Source: CAXBBB01 sp963841855
GTDB lineage: Bacteria > Bacteroidota > Rhodothermia > Rhodothermales > BA12
NCBI GenBank assembly: GCA_963841855.1
Contig: CAWJEJ010000001.1
Location: 930,001 to 994,000, forward strand
Length of the DNA stretch: 64,000 bases
Direction: 5' to 3'
In this document: piece after piece, positions 1-6,898 of the stretch
Layout: each line of letters starts with the position of its first letter
Numbering within the stretch: position 1 is the stretch's first letter
Position numbers and translations under genes: made by a program
Notes under the pieces: generated by a model
What the model saw: the letters and a program-made list of their open reading frames with translations, nothing else
What the model was told of the DNA's origin: nothing
Database searches by the model: none

Positions 1-105
1 CTGCGGGCGACGCAAAGGCGGGCGGTTTCGCGTTGTCTCGAGTCAGTGCCTACATTGCTGTCTCACCGTCGGCGCGTTTGCGCGCCAGAGCCTTGTCTGT
101 TATGC
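1..105 (+). other. attC site 1 (5' end cut by window)
   Basis: It starts inside the conserved left arm (CTGCGGGCGACGCAAAGG) and ends at R' core GTTATGC at 99-105. The right arm contains GCGCGCCAGAGCCTTGTCT as in the other sites. The ATG inside the core at 102 is the likely start codon of the next gene. Confidence 0.85.
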
Positions 106-470
106 CGCTTTCCGTGTTGAGAAGTAAGCTGCTAATATGCATCACTGTTTTCGCGCTGTGCGGATGCGGAACAGATAAGGCAACGATTGAGGCTGACATC
201 GAAGCCGAGCTTGGTGTCGACCTTCCATCAAGTTTTGAGATCATTGAGGATGGGTGGTCGGTTGCACCAGGCGATTTACTGGTCACCTACGAAATTGAAA
301 TGGCTCCTCGCGATTTCGATGTCCTGCTGTCTCAGATAGACTTTGGAAGTGAGGGCTGGAAGACCCTTGAGCGAGGCTATCAACGCGTTAGAGAAGGGAA
401 CGGAGAAGTTTGGATTGTGAATCTCAACACTGTTGGTTCGCGTATATGGTATCAGTATGCGGACCTGTAA
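102..470 (+). CDS. Cassette 1: small lipoprotein of unknown function
   Basis: The product is 122 aa. A hydrophobic N-terminus ends in a lipobox (FALCGC, Cys about residue 23), so it is probably an outer- or periplasm-facing lipoprotein. The remainder is acidic and soluble, with no domain I recognise. The ATG at 102 lies inside the attC core GTTATGC; in-frame GTG 114 or TTG 117 are alternatives that keep the signal. The gene ends 7 bp before the next inverse core, so it fills its cassette. No Shine-Dalgarno sequence is visible. Confidence 0.7.
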   Translation: MPLSVLRSKLLICITVFALCGCGTDKATIEADIEAELGVDLPSSFEIIEDGWSVAPGDLLVTYEIEMAPRDFDVLLSQIDFGSEGWKTLERGYQRVREGNGEVWIVNLNTVGSRIWYQYADL

Positions 471-477
471 ATGCGCG

Positions 478-598
478 GCATAACCCATGGCTGCGGGCGA
501 CGCAAAGGCGGGCGGCTGCGCGTTGTCTCGGCGTCGGTGCCTACATTGCTGTCTCACACGTCGGCGCGGTTTGCGCGCCAGAGCCTCGTCTGTTATAG
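478..598 (+). other. attC site 2
   Basis: R'' GCATAAC at 478-484 matches the reverse complement of cassette 1's R' (GTTATGC). R' of cassette 2 is the variant GTTATAG at 592-598. Left arm GGCTGCGGGCGACGCAAAGG and right arm CGCGCCAGAGCC are self-complementary with mismatches. Confidence 0.9.
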
Positions 599-656
599 CG
601 CTTACGAACAGGTCAGCACATCAAGCGTTGTTCGCCCTCAGTTAACCAAGGTAGAT

Positions 657-854
657 ATGAGCGTTCAGCAAATCGAGTCGGCCATCACCGAGCTAAACAA
701 GGACGAGCTTTCCCATCTTGCCCACTGGTTCGCGCAGTACAGGGCCGAGCAGTGGGATCAGCAGATTGAGGCAGACATCAACGCTGGCAAGCTCGACGCG
801 CTGGCTGATGCCGCTGATCGCGCTTTCGAATCCGGACAGGCCACGCGGCTGTGA
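657..854 (+). CDS. Cassette 2: antitoxin of a RelE/ParE-type module
   Basis: This 65-aa acidic protein has the pattern of the short antitoxins paired with this toxin family: an N-terminal IESAITELNKDELSHLAHWF segment, then DQQIEADINAGKLDALADAA. It probably binds and neutralises the toxin encoded directly downstream. Its stop overlaps the toxin start in GTGA (851-854), implying translational coupling. The frame is open upstream through the attC, but ATG 657 begins the recognisable protein. Toxin-antitoxin cassettes are known to stabilise large chromosomal integrons, which is the inferred role here. Confidence 0.82.
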   Translation: MSVQQIESAITELNKDELSHLAHWFAQYRAEQWDQQIEADINAGKLDALADAADRAFESGQATRL

Positions 855-1105
855 CGCATTTTGCAGCACCGTCGTTTTGGTCAGCGCACCGCGCACTGCC
901 GCCAGAGATACAGAAGTTGGCGGACAAGAACTTCGAGATACTCAAACAGAACCCGCGTCACCCGTCTCTGCGGTTGAAGAAAGTTGGTCGATTCTGGTCA
1001 GCTCGTGTTGGTTTAGACTTCCGCGCAGTTGCGCGCGAGCGTGCGGAAGGCCTGCTGTGGTTTTGGATTGGACCACACGATGAATACGACAAACTGATCA
1101 GCTAG
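851..1105 (+). CDS. Cassette 2: RelE/ParE-superfamily toxin
   Basis: This is an 84-aa basic protein. Its hallmarks are LPPEIQKLADKNFEILKQNP, HPSLRLKKVGRFWSARVG and the C-terminal WFWIGPHDEYDKLI, all typical of the cytotoxic translational repressor (RelE/ParE-like) family. The start is GTG at 851, overlapping the antitoxin stop by 4 nt. The gene ends 5 bp before the inverse core CTATAAC. The target (mRNA cleavage versus gyrase) cannot be told from the sequence. Confidence 0.82.
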   Translation: MTHFAAPSFWSAHRALPPEIQKLADKNFEILKQNPRHPSLRLKKVGRFWSARVGLDFRAVARERAEGLLWFWIGPHDEYDKLIS

Positions 1106-1110
1106 GAGTG

Positions 1111-1230
1111 CTATAACTCTTGGCTGCGGGCGACGCAAAGGCGGGTGGTTTTGCTCTGCGTCAGGTGCGGCGTCTACATTGCCTGCCCACCCTTCGGTGT
1201 GATTGCGCGCCAGAGCCTCGTCTGTTATGC
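1111..1230 (+). other. attC site 3
   Basis: R'' CTATAAC at 1111-1117 is the exact complement of cassette 2's variant R' (GTTATAG). R' GTTATGC is at 1224-1230. The central arms are of the main attC family of this array. Confidence 0.9.
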
Positions 1231-1287
1231 GTACGTGCGCTGAGGCAACCCGGAAGGTGGGTAGAGCGTCGGAAAGGTTCTGAACCA

Positions 1288-1512
1288 ATGCGCATCATGG
1301 CAAGCGAAATTATCTTTCTCGTCTCCGAGTCGCCTGAGGGCGGGTTCGAGGCCAAAGCCTTAGACCATCCAGTTTTCACCGAAGCTGACACCGAGCAAGA
1401 GCTTCGGGCCATGGTCCGCGATGCAGTTGAAGTTCATTTCGACGAGTCCGAGCGCCCGAGCGTGATCCGGCTTCACTTTGTGCGCGACGAAGTGTTCTCG
1501 CTCGCGGCATGA
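1288..1512 (+). CDS. hicB: Cassette 3: HicB-like antitoxin
   Basis: The 74-aa product begins with beta strands of the HicB partial RNase H-like fold (EIIFLVSESPEGGFEAKAL), followed by an AVEVHF-type helix and a short C-terminal strand. No clear DNA-binding tail is visible. ATG 1288 has a purine stretch (GGAAAGG) upstream. The stop overlaps the hicA start as ATGA (1509-1512). It is predicted to inhibit the HicA toxin encoded next to it. The order hicB-hicA is the reverse of the classical E. coli arrangement but common in this subfamily. Confidence 0.78.
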   Translation: MRIMASEIIFLVSESPEGGFEAKALDHPVFTEADTEQELRAMVRDAVEVHFDESERPSVIRLHFVRDEVFSLAA

Positions 1513-1751
1513 GGCTGCCTCGTGACCTGAGTGGAGACCGCTTGATCAAGCGCCTCGGCAAGCTGGGCTACCAAGCCACGCGGCAGAGCGGCAGTCACGT
1601 TCGCCTTACTCGCAAGTTAGAAGGTAGAGAACACCACGTGACGGTGCCGCTGCATTCTCCGCTCCGGGTCGGAACGCTGAACAGCATCCTGGGCGAGGTG
1701 ACGCTTCACCTCGGTATGGACAAGTCCGACCTGATCAGGCGCATCTCTTGA
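1509..1751 (+). CDS. hicA: Cassette 3: HicA-type mRNA interferase toxin
   Basis: This 80-aa basic protein has the dsRBD-like HicA fold. SGDRLIKRLGKLGYQATRQ leads into GSHVRLT, which carries the catalytic histidine, and then VTVPLHSPLRVGTLNSIL. HicA toxins cleave mRNA, and the partner HicB blocks this. The gene overlaps hicB by 4 nt and ends 8 bp before attC site 4, so the pair fills one cassette. HicBA pairs are frequent addiction modules in chromosomal integrons. Confidence 0.88.
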   Translation: MRLPRDLSGDRLIKRLGKLGYQATRQSGSHVRLTRKLEGREHHVTVPLHSPLRVGTLNSILGEVTLHLGMDKSDLIRRIS

Positions 1752-1759
1752 ACATGTAC

Positions 1760-1879
1760 GCATAACCCATGGCTGCGGGCGACGCAAAGGCGGGCGGTTT
1801 CGCGCTGTTTCGGCTCGGGTGTCTACATTGCCTGTTCACCCGTCGGCGTGTTTGCGCGCCAGAGCCTCGTCTGTTATGC
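1760..1879 (+). other. attC site 4
   Basis: R'' GCATAAC is at 1760-1766 and R' GTTATGC at 1873-1879. The arms are of the main family, with the central CTACATTGCCTG segment. Confidence 0.9.
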
Positions 1880-1909
1880 CGCCTACCTTGCGGCGCAAAT
1901 CTAACGGTC

Positions 1910-2278
1910 ATGCGCTCTGCTCTACTACTCTGTCTCTGCCTTATCGCCTTTCCTGCCTGCGACTCTGGGGAGGAAGCGCCAGATCCGGCTTCCATCGAAG
2001 GAGATTGGTTTTTCGAATACAGCAACTCGGACGGAGGTAGGTTTCTCAGCATTACGCCACCGAGAGTTAACGACTACGATGTTAGTGGAACAGATCGCTC
2101 AAACTGCACCTCCCTCACCTCGTTTACCATAGTTCAAATAGACGAACGAGTCTGGGGTCGACGGCTTGATGATGAAAGCATTTTTCGTCAGGGAGATGAT
2201 CTCATCGCTTACGGTCGAACATATGAGAGAACTAACAAGAGCCGTGATGACCTATTCGGCCCCCGCAGGACCTGCTGA
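1910..2278 (+). CDS. Cassette 4: small lipoprotein of unknown function
   Basis: The 122-aa product starts at ATG 1910, the first start that gives a proper signal: MRSALLLCLCLIAFPACDSG, with lipobox FPAC at about residue 17. The mature part begins with an acidic linker and a region resembling small extracytoplasmic lipocalin-like lipoproteins (IEGDWFFEYSNSDGGRFLSI). That fold guess is weak. Four further cysteines could form disulfides. The frame is open upstream through the whole attC. The gene ends 11 bp before the next attC. Confidence 0.65.
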   Translation: MRSALLLCLCLIAFPACDSGEEAPDPASIEGDWFFEYSNSDGGRFLSITPPRVNDYDVSGTDRSNCTSLTSFTIVQIDERVWGRRLDDESIFRQGDDLIAYGRTYERTNKSRDDLFGPRRTC

Positions 2279-2289
2279 GTAATCCGGCG

Positions 2290-2410
2290 GTATAACCCTT
2301 GGCTGCGGGCGACGCAAAGGCCGAGCGCTTTTGCGCTGTCTCGGCGTCGGCGACTACATTGCCGTCTCACCCGTCGGTGTGTTTGCGCGCCAGAGCCTTG
2401 TCTGTTATGC
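2290..2410 (+). other. attC site 5
   Basis: R'' GTATAAC at 2290-2296 has one mismatch to the complement of cassette 4's R'. R' GTTATGC is at 2404-2410. The left arm reads GGCTGCGGGCGACGCAAAGG. Confidence 0.88.
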
Positions 2411-2697
2411 GTACCTACGTCGCAACTCCTGCAAGTTGGGATGAGTCACAGGTCGAGCGCTGCCTCGTATGGTACAAGAAGGCACCCAGTGACACGCTTA
2501 TCGGCGAGGAAAACTTGCGCGGCATTACCATCGCTGAACTGAACGTGCTGTTTGGTTCGCCCAACGATGACCCTGCGCTTTTCAATCCTCAACCGCTCAG
2601 CGCCGAGCAGAAGTCGGAGATTCAGAATGCAGTCGAGCACCGAATCGAGCCGAACCGTTTCGACTATTTCGTTGAGGCACGTCAACTCGGTTCGTAA
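2407..2697 (+). CDS. Cassette 5: small soluble protein, unknown function
   Basis: The 96-aa product has no signal peptide or membrane segment. ATG 2407 lies inside the attC core GTTATGC. Visible motifs are WDESQVERCLVWYKKAPSD near the N-terminus and an acidic C-terminal half. I do not recognise the family. It is the only gene in a cassette of about 300 bp and ends 12 bp before the inverse core. Confidence 0.6.
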   Translation: MRTYVATPASWDESQVERCLVWYKKAPSDTLIGEENLRGITIAELNVLFGSPNDDPALFNPQPLSAEQKSEIQNAVEHRIEPNRFDYFVEARQLGS

Positions 2698-2709
2698 ATC
2701 GCCCGGCAG

Positions 2710-2829
2710 GCATAACCCTTGGCTGCGGGCGACGCAAAGGCGGTCGGTTGTGCTCGCTTGGGCAGCGGTGCTATCATGAGCACGTTCCATCATCGGCGCA
2801 TTTGCGCGCCAGAGCCTTGTCTGTTATGC
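2710..2829 (+). other. attC site 6
   Basis: R'' GCATAAC is at 2710-2716 and R' GTTATGC at 2823-2829. The central part is the second variant (GTGCTATCATGAGCACGT), shared with attC sites 8 and 10. Confidence 0.9.
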
Positions 2830-2848
2830 GGCTCCCGTAACTTCGCGT

Positions 2849-3679
2849 ATGGCTGAGACCGACGAAACCCTTACCGAGCCCCAATCGCCTGCGCGGCGAC
2901 GGTTCGCCGTTGCCCGATTGGCGGGTGCTGTGAGGCGGCAGGACTGGTTAACAGTCGTGGTCGAAATCGCCGTCGTCGTGATCGGTGTCGTGATCGGGTT
3001 TCAGGTGACCGCCTGGGGGCAAGCGCGCGCTGACGGTGTCAAGGAGCAGGCCTACCTCCGGCAGGTGGCGCAGGACTTGCACGAGACCGAGCGGCTGATG
3101 ATGTGGGCCGATTCGGCCAATGCGCCCCAGAGGCGCGCTCTAGCGATGCTGTTTCGCTCATACCGGACGCCCGAGCGCCCTTCCCGCGACTCCGTCGCGA
3201 CGTGGTTTCTGCGCGCGATGAACTATGAGCTAGCGACGCCCGTGCTGGGATCGCTAGAGGCCCTCGTCTTCACCGGAGACCTCACGCTGATTCGCAGCGA
3301 GGCGCTCAGGTCCGCCTTGCCGGCTTACCTCGGGCGTACCCACACGGACATCGACGCACACCGCGACATTGTCGAGATGATGCTCAGGGGTATCGAGCGC
3401 GCCTCAGGCCAAGTTGATGCGTCCGAGTTCGTGATACAGATCGTCCCGCCGACCATGCTCAATTCGGTGGCCGCGAGCAATCCGTCCTTTCATATTCCGG
3501 ATGGCCCCCGGCGGACGCCGTTCCCGTTCGATGTCGACGAACTCCTGAGCGACTTTGACTTATACAATGGCCTGAACCTGTTCGGGGAAGGGCACGCCCA
3601 GCTCTCTGCCTCTCGCGCAACGTTCCGCACAGAGGCCGAGTCGCTCCGCGTGCTCGTCGAGGCTGAGATCGTCCCGTGA
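2849..3679 (+). CDS. Cassette 6: membrane-anchored protein, DUF6090-like
   Basis: The 276-aa product has a cytoplasmic N-terminal tail of about 35 residues with Pro/Arg, then one strong transmembrane helix (WLTVVVEIAVVVIGVVIGFQ, about residues 41-62) followed by TAWGQAR. A helical extracytoplasmic domain follows (ETERLMMWADSANAPQRRAL, LVFTGDLTLIRSEALRSALP). The helix followed by a conserved Trp and the E-rich segment recall the DUF6090 family of Bacteroidota membrane proteins; function unknown. It is the largest intact gene in the array. The start ATG 2849 lies 19 bp after the core. Confidence 0.65.
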   Translation: MAETDETLTEPQSPARRRFAVARLAGAVRRQDWLTVVVEIAVVVIGVVIGFQVTAWGQARADGVKEQAYLRQVAQDLHETERLMMWADSANAPQRRALAMLFRSYRTPERPSRDSVATWFLRAMNYELATPVLGSLEALVFTGDLTLIRSEALRSALPAYLGRTHTDIDAHRDIVEMMLRGIERASGQVDASEFVIQIVPPTMLNSVAASNPSFHIPDGPRRTPFPFDVDELLSDFDLYNGLNLFGEGHAQLSASRATFRTEAESLRVLVEAEIVP

Positions 3680-3708
3680 TGAGTCATCTGAGCTCCTCGC
3701 TTCGCGCC

Positions 3709-3838
3709 GCCTAACCTACCGCTGCAAGCCGACGAAGGGCGTCAGCGTTCTTGCTTCTGCGGGACGCTGGGCGCTTACGTTGCTCATCCCCGACTGTGTG
3801 CCTTCAGCCCTTCGCGGTTGAGCGGCCCTCTGTTATAG
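3709..3838 (+). other. attC site 7 (second attC subfamily)
   Basis: R'' GCCTAAC at 3709-3715 has one mismatch to the complement of cassette 6's R'. R' GTTATAG is at 3832-3838. The 130-bp site uses different arms: CGCTGCAAGCCGACGAAGG on the left and CCCTTCGCGGTTGAGCGG on the right. The same arms occur in attC site 9. Confidence 0.85.
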
Positions 3839-3904
3839 CGCGCTCAATCTCCGGCAACCCTACTGGCGCTTTTGTGTTTAGAGGCTGATCAAACTGCTCC
3901 GCTC

Positions 3905-4117
3905 ATGCGCAACTATACCTTCGTCGTCGAACGCGACCCCGAAACCAGCCTGCTCGTTGGCCACGTGCCCGGCTTCCCTGGTGCGCATTCGCAGGGCGAA
4001 ACGCTCGACGAGCTTCACGGCAACATGCGCGAAGTGATCGAGATGCTGCTCGAAGACGGCGAGCCGGTGCTCGAAGGTGAGTTCGTCGGCACGCAGCTCG
4101 TTTCGATAGCGGCGTGA
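3905..4117 (+). CDS. hicB: Cassette 7: HicB antitoxin (UPF0150 type)
   Basis: The 70-aa product matches the HicB/UPF0150 core: NYTFVVERDPETSLLVGHVPGFPGAHSQGETLDELHGNMREVIEMLL, split here into strand, GFPG turn and helix. It lacks an added DNA-binding domain. Met at 3905 is preferred over the upstream in-frame start at 3872 because it begins the conserved strand. The gap to hicA is 3 bp. Predicted role: neutralise HicA of the same cassette. Confidence 0.88.
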   Translation: MRNYTFVVERDPETSLLVGHVPGFPGAHSQGETLDELHGNMREVIEMLLEDGEPVLEGEFVGTQLVSIAA

Positions 4118-4120
4118 GAT

Positions 4121-4342
4121 ATGGGCAGCGTGCCGGTTCTTTCGCCTCAGCAGATCATCAGCCTGCTTCACGGTCTCGGCTTCGTCGAGGTTCGGCAGCG
4201 CGGGTCGCACAAACAGTTTCACCACGCCGATGGTCGGAGAACAACGGTTCCGTTCCACAAAGGGCGTGACGTATCGCCTTCGCTTCTGCGCAAGATCGCA
4301 CGTGATATCGGCTTGACGGTACGGGATTTCGTGGGCAAGTAG
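4121..4342 (+). CDS. hicA: Cassette 7: HicA toxin
   Basis: The 73-aa product is a classical HicA. It has SPQQIISLLHGLGFVEVRQR, then GSHKQFHH with the catalytic His, TVPFHKGRDVSPSLLRKIAR and GLTVRDF. HicA is an mRNA-cleaving toxin. It follows hicB by 3 bp and ends 11 bp before the next attC. It is clearly different from the HicA in cassette 3 (shared fold, little identity), so the two pairs were acquired separately rather than duplicated. Confidence 0.92.
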   Translation: MGSVPVLSPQQIISLLHGLGFVEVRQRGSHKQFHHADGRRTTVPFHKGRDVSPSLLRKIARDIGLTVRDFVGK

Positions 4343-4353
4343 GTAGCGGCGCG

Positions 4354-4472
4354 CTATAACCCTTGGCTGCGGGCGACGCAGAGGCTAGCTTTTGCGCTCG
4401 CTCGGGCGTCAGTGCTATCATGAGCACGTACAATCCTCCGTGTTCTGCGCGCCAGAGCCTCGTCTGTTCTAC
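4354..4472 (+). other. attC site 8
   Basis: R'' CTATAAC at 4354-4360 matches cassette 7's R' GTTATAG. The R' of cassette 8 is the rare variant GTTCTAC at 4466-4472. Its left arm, GACGCAGAGGC, has diverged slightly. Confidence 0.88.
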
Positions 4473-4511
4473 GGCACTACGCATGGCTTACCCTGCTTTC
4501 CACTCCTCCCC

Positions 4512-5132
4512 TTGAAGGCTGGCGATCCGGTCAAAACGGGCACCGCACGCCCCGGAGTGGCCCGTACCGGAGTGGCCGTCGGGGCGGCGCTATTTCTAGT
4601 GTGGCAGTCGGTCGCGATCTTCGACGTGCTCTCTCGGATCCGGCCCGAATTGTGGGGCCTGCTGGCACTCGTCGCGTTTCTCTTCAACGTGGTCGTTTTG
4701 GGAGCGTTCGCAGTTGTCGGCTTTGTACTCCCGACGCACCGCGTACTCCCAACCCGCTACTACCACATCGGTCACCCCGAGCGCCTGTCATCCATCTACC
4801 GCGCTCTCCGGGTAGACCTCTTCGGGCGTGCTTTGCTCGCGACTCTGTGGAGAGATCACGCTCAGCGTAGACGCTACTTCGACGGATCGCCCTCGGGCCT
4901 CGCACACTTAGACGTGCAGTCTCGGTCGGCCGAGTTTGGGCACGTGGTGCCTTTCGTTCTGGTCACGTTTGCCTCAATCAGGTGGGCACTCGGCGGAGCG
5001 TTCGGTCTAGCTGGATTCGCGTTCGCCTTCAACGTGCTGATCAACATGTACCCGGTGCTGTTACAGCGTCATCATCGGATGCGCGTGCAGCGGTTGCAGG
5101 GACTCAGGCGCGCTCGTGTGGGTAGGCCCTAG
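4512..5132 (+). CDS. Cassette 8: CrtO-like glycosyl-carotenoid acyltransferase family protein
   Basis: The product is about 206 aa and integral to the membrane. Two N-terminal transmembrane helices (about residues 22-65 from TTG 4512) and two C-terminal ones flank an HIGHPERLSS/RRRYFDG loop. The C-terminal block SRSAEFGHVVPFVLV ... NMYPVLLQRHHRMR matches the glycosyl-4,4'-diaponeurosporenoate acyltransferase family, which has AEL(I)HW ... NVPIIIVQRYNRPR in S. aureus CrtO. That enzyme adds a fatty acyl chain to glycosylated carotenoids. The start is uncertain: TTG 4512 or GTG 4557. A lycopene cyclase-type gene lies at 48.1 kb, so carotenoids are plausible substrates. The true substrate is unknown. 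Confidence 0.62.
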   Translation: MKAGDPVKTGTARPGVARTGVAVGAALFLVWQSVAIFDVLSRIRPELWGLLALVAFLFNVVVLGAFAVVGFVLPTHRVLPTRYYHIGHPERLSSIYRALRVDLFGRALLATLWRDHAQRRRYFDGSPSGLAHLDVQSRSAEFGHVVPFVLVTFASIRWALGGAFGLAGFAFAFNVLINMYPVLLQRHHRMRVQRLQGLRRARVGRP

Positions 5133-5142
5133 GTCGGGTGCC

Positions 5143-5271
5143 GTAGAACCCGCCGCTGCAAGCCGACGAAGGGAGTCCGCGTTCTCGGCTCGTCCAAATG
5201 TCGGCGCTACTTTCGTTTCGTCCCGCCATCGTGCCCTCAGCCCTTCGCGGTTGAGCGGCCCTCTGTTATGC
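5143..5271 (+). other. attC site 9 (second attC subfamily)
   Basis: R'' GTAGAAC at 5143-5149 is the exact complement of cassette 8's unusual R' GTTCTAC. R' of the next cassette is GTTATGC at 5265-5271. The arms are the same as in attC site 7 (CCGCTGCAAGCCGACGAAGG and CCCTTCGCGGTTGAGCGG). Confidence 0.88.
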
Positions 5272-5768
5272 GGCGCAACATGAAGCTCATTGGCCGTTCT
5301 GGCACAGCGCTTTTACTCTGCCTTTTCGTCGCATCATTTACGGGTTGTGCCAGCACATCGAAGAGTGAAACACAAGTAGATGCCATCGTCGTCGAGGTGG
5401 AAAGTGAACAGAGCGTTGCTATGCGAGACGCTTTTCTGTCCCTCTTGAAGTTGGGTTACGCTCAGGTTGGAGTCATCTTCTCAACCGAGTCGGGAGTTAC
5501 CCGCAGAAAAGTGGAAACCGAGTATCGCATGGTTGGGAAGACGAGCGAAGATCCAAACAGAACCGTCTACGTGAGCATTTCGGTCTTCTTCGAAGAAGCC
5601 CAGCCTAGCGCAGTCGTCTATCGCGCGTCGTACAAAACTGAGCAGGCGGCAAGCGATCAAGCAAGCGCCGCAATACGAGGAGCATCAGATCCTGCTTCGC
5701 TACTGGCTTGGTCTGCGTTAGAGACTGCTGCTAGGTCATATCCAAACGGCGTTATTGTTGACCGGTAG
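5268..5768 (+). CDS. Cassette 9: lipoprotein of unknown function
   Basis: The 166-aa product has a signal with lipobox FTGC (Cys about residue 27). ATG 5268 is inside the attC core; ATG 5280 (MKLIGRSG) is an equally good start. The mature protein has a short Ser/Thr linker followed by an alternating alpha/beta region (VDAIVVEVESEQSVAMRDAF, YVSISVFFEE) that I cannot assign. The gene ends 28 bp before the next attC and fills its cassette. Confidence 0.68.
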   Translation: MRRNMKLIGRSGTALLLCLFVASFTGCASTSKSETQVDAIVVEVESEQSVAMRDAFLSLLKLGYAQVGVIFSTESGVTRRKVETEYRMVGKTSEDPNRTVYVSISVFFEEAQPSAVVYRASYKTEQAASDQASAAIRGASDPASLLAWSALETAARSYPNGVIVDR

Positions 5769-5796
5769 CTGGTCTTCTAGCCACCGCCGGCTTGCC

Positions 5797-5917
5797 GCAT
5801 AACCCTTGGCTGCGGGCGACGCAAAGGCGGCCGGTTGTGCTCGCTTGGGCAGCGGTGCTATCATAAGCACGTTCACACGTCGGCGTGGTTTGCGCGCCAG
5901 AGCCTTGTCTGTTATAC
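5797..5917 (+). other. attC site 10
   Basis: R'' GCATAAC is at 5797-5803. R' is the variant GTTATAC at 5911-5917. The centre is the GTGCTATCATAAGCACGT variant. Confidence 0.9.
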
Positions 5918-6227
5918 CGCTTCCATTGCGTCGTCTGCGCGGCTCGTTTTGGCGTCGGTGTTTTGTGATTTCTCTGGTCTAGCTTCGGCGTCTCCGTGCC
6001 GGTTGGCTTGCAGACTTGGTCGGCATCGGCGGCTTGGCGCTTTCGGTGGCGGTCGGCGAGCAGCGGCTTCGGAAAGTTGGATGATTGCGGCGGCTCTGTT
6101 CGTGAACCTCGGTCGGCAAGCCCAGCGTCTCCGGCGTCGCTGTTCGTCTGCGACGGTCGGCAGGCGCGTCGGCGACTTCGGGCGCGGCGGCATTTGCTCG
6201 GGTGCGGTGCCACGTTGCGAGCAAGCG
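5918..6227 (+). other. Cassette 10: no recognisable gene
   Basis: About 310 bp lie between R' GTTATAC and its perfect inverse GTATAAC at 6228-6234. The open frames here all run out through the flanking attC sites and have Arg/Ser/Pro-rich shadow composition. I see no credible CDS. The sequence is rich in GGCGTCGGTG/GGCATCGGCGG-like short motifs. It could be a non-coding or regulatory cassette, or carry a decayed gene. Confidence 0.6.
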
Positions 6228-6275
6228 GTATAACCCATGGCTGCGGGCGACGCAAAGGCGGGCGGTTTCTGGCTC
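6228..6275 (+). other. attC site 11, truncated left half
   Basis: R'' GTATAAC (6228-6234) and the left arm GGCTGCGGGCGACGCAAAGG are intact. After GGCGGTTTC the site ends abruptly and transposase-like sequence follows. No right arm or R' core is found, so this site could not recombine normally. Confidence 0.75.
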
Positions 6276-6386
6276 GGGGTCGCTACGAGCCTGCCATCGC
6301 TGCGTGTGATCCGAGTCATCGATCAGCTCGGCTGAGGCGATGGCACTCGGTATGATCGCTTCGACGTCGGCGCTTGCGTTGCAATC

Positions 6387-6653
6387 GTGCTCACCGTGCT
6401 CGATGTCTGGTGCAAAGAGCGCGGCATCGTACTGGCCTACATCCAGCCGGGCGAGCCCACGCAGAACGCATACGTCGAACGGCTCAACGGCGGCCTGCGC
6501 CGTGCACCGATCAATGCCTACGTCTTTCGCACCTTGCGCGCGGCGGCCAGAAGACGGACGCAGTGGCTTGTCGGTCTGGCGACTTCGCGGAAGTCGAGAC
6601 CGTCCGAGCTTGACGTGGAAGGCGCGATCGGCAACGCCGTACGTCTACGGTGA
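6387..6653 (+). pseudogene. IS3-family transposase (OrfB) C-terminal remnant
   Basis: The translation contains VWCKERGIVLAYIQPGEPTQ followed by NAYVERLNGGLRR and NAYVFRTLRAA. This is the end of the rve integrase core of IS3-type OrfB, including the catalytic Glu region (NAYVER). The N-terminal two thirds, the first two catalytic Asp motifs and the terminal inverted repeats are missing, and the distal part is out of frame. The remnant and flanking sequence (about 6276-6776) replace the right half of an attC and most of a cassette. Confidence 0.75.
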
Positions 6654-6776
6654 ATCGACAGCAGTGCCGCTGTCCGAACCAGGCCGGCCTACCACTTTCG
6701 TCTGAGTGAGAACCTTGAAACCGACGACGGGACGCCCAGCGGTGAGTGTTCGGTCACGATCAGCCGTGAGGACGGC

Positions 6777-6898
6777 GCATAACCCATGGCTGCGGGCGAC
6801 GCAAAGGCCGAGCGTTTTTGCGCTGTCGCGGCTGCGGCGTCTACATTGCCCGCTCACACGTCGGCGCAGTTTGCGCGCCAGAGCCTTGTCTGTTATAT
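6777..6898 (+). other. attC site 12
   Basis: R'' GCATAAC is at 6777-6783. R' is the variant GTTATAT at 6892-6898, which overlaps the start codon of the next gene. The arms belong to the main family. Confidence 0.9.

Noticed and set aside
1120..1287. Long N-terminal extensions of cassette genes beginning MAAGDAKAGG
   Set aside because: These residues are encoded by the attC site itself and recur before unrelated proteins. They are not part of the mature gene products, though a leader role is raised as a finding.
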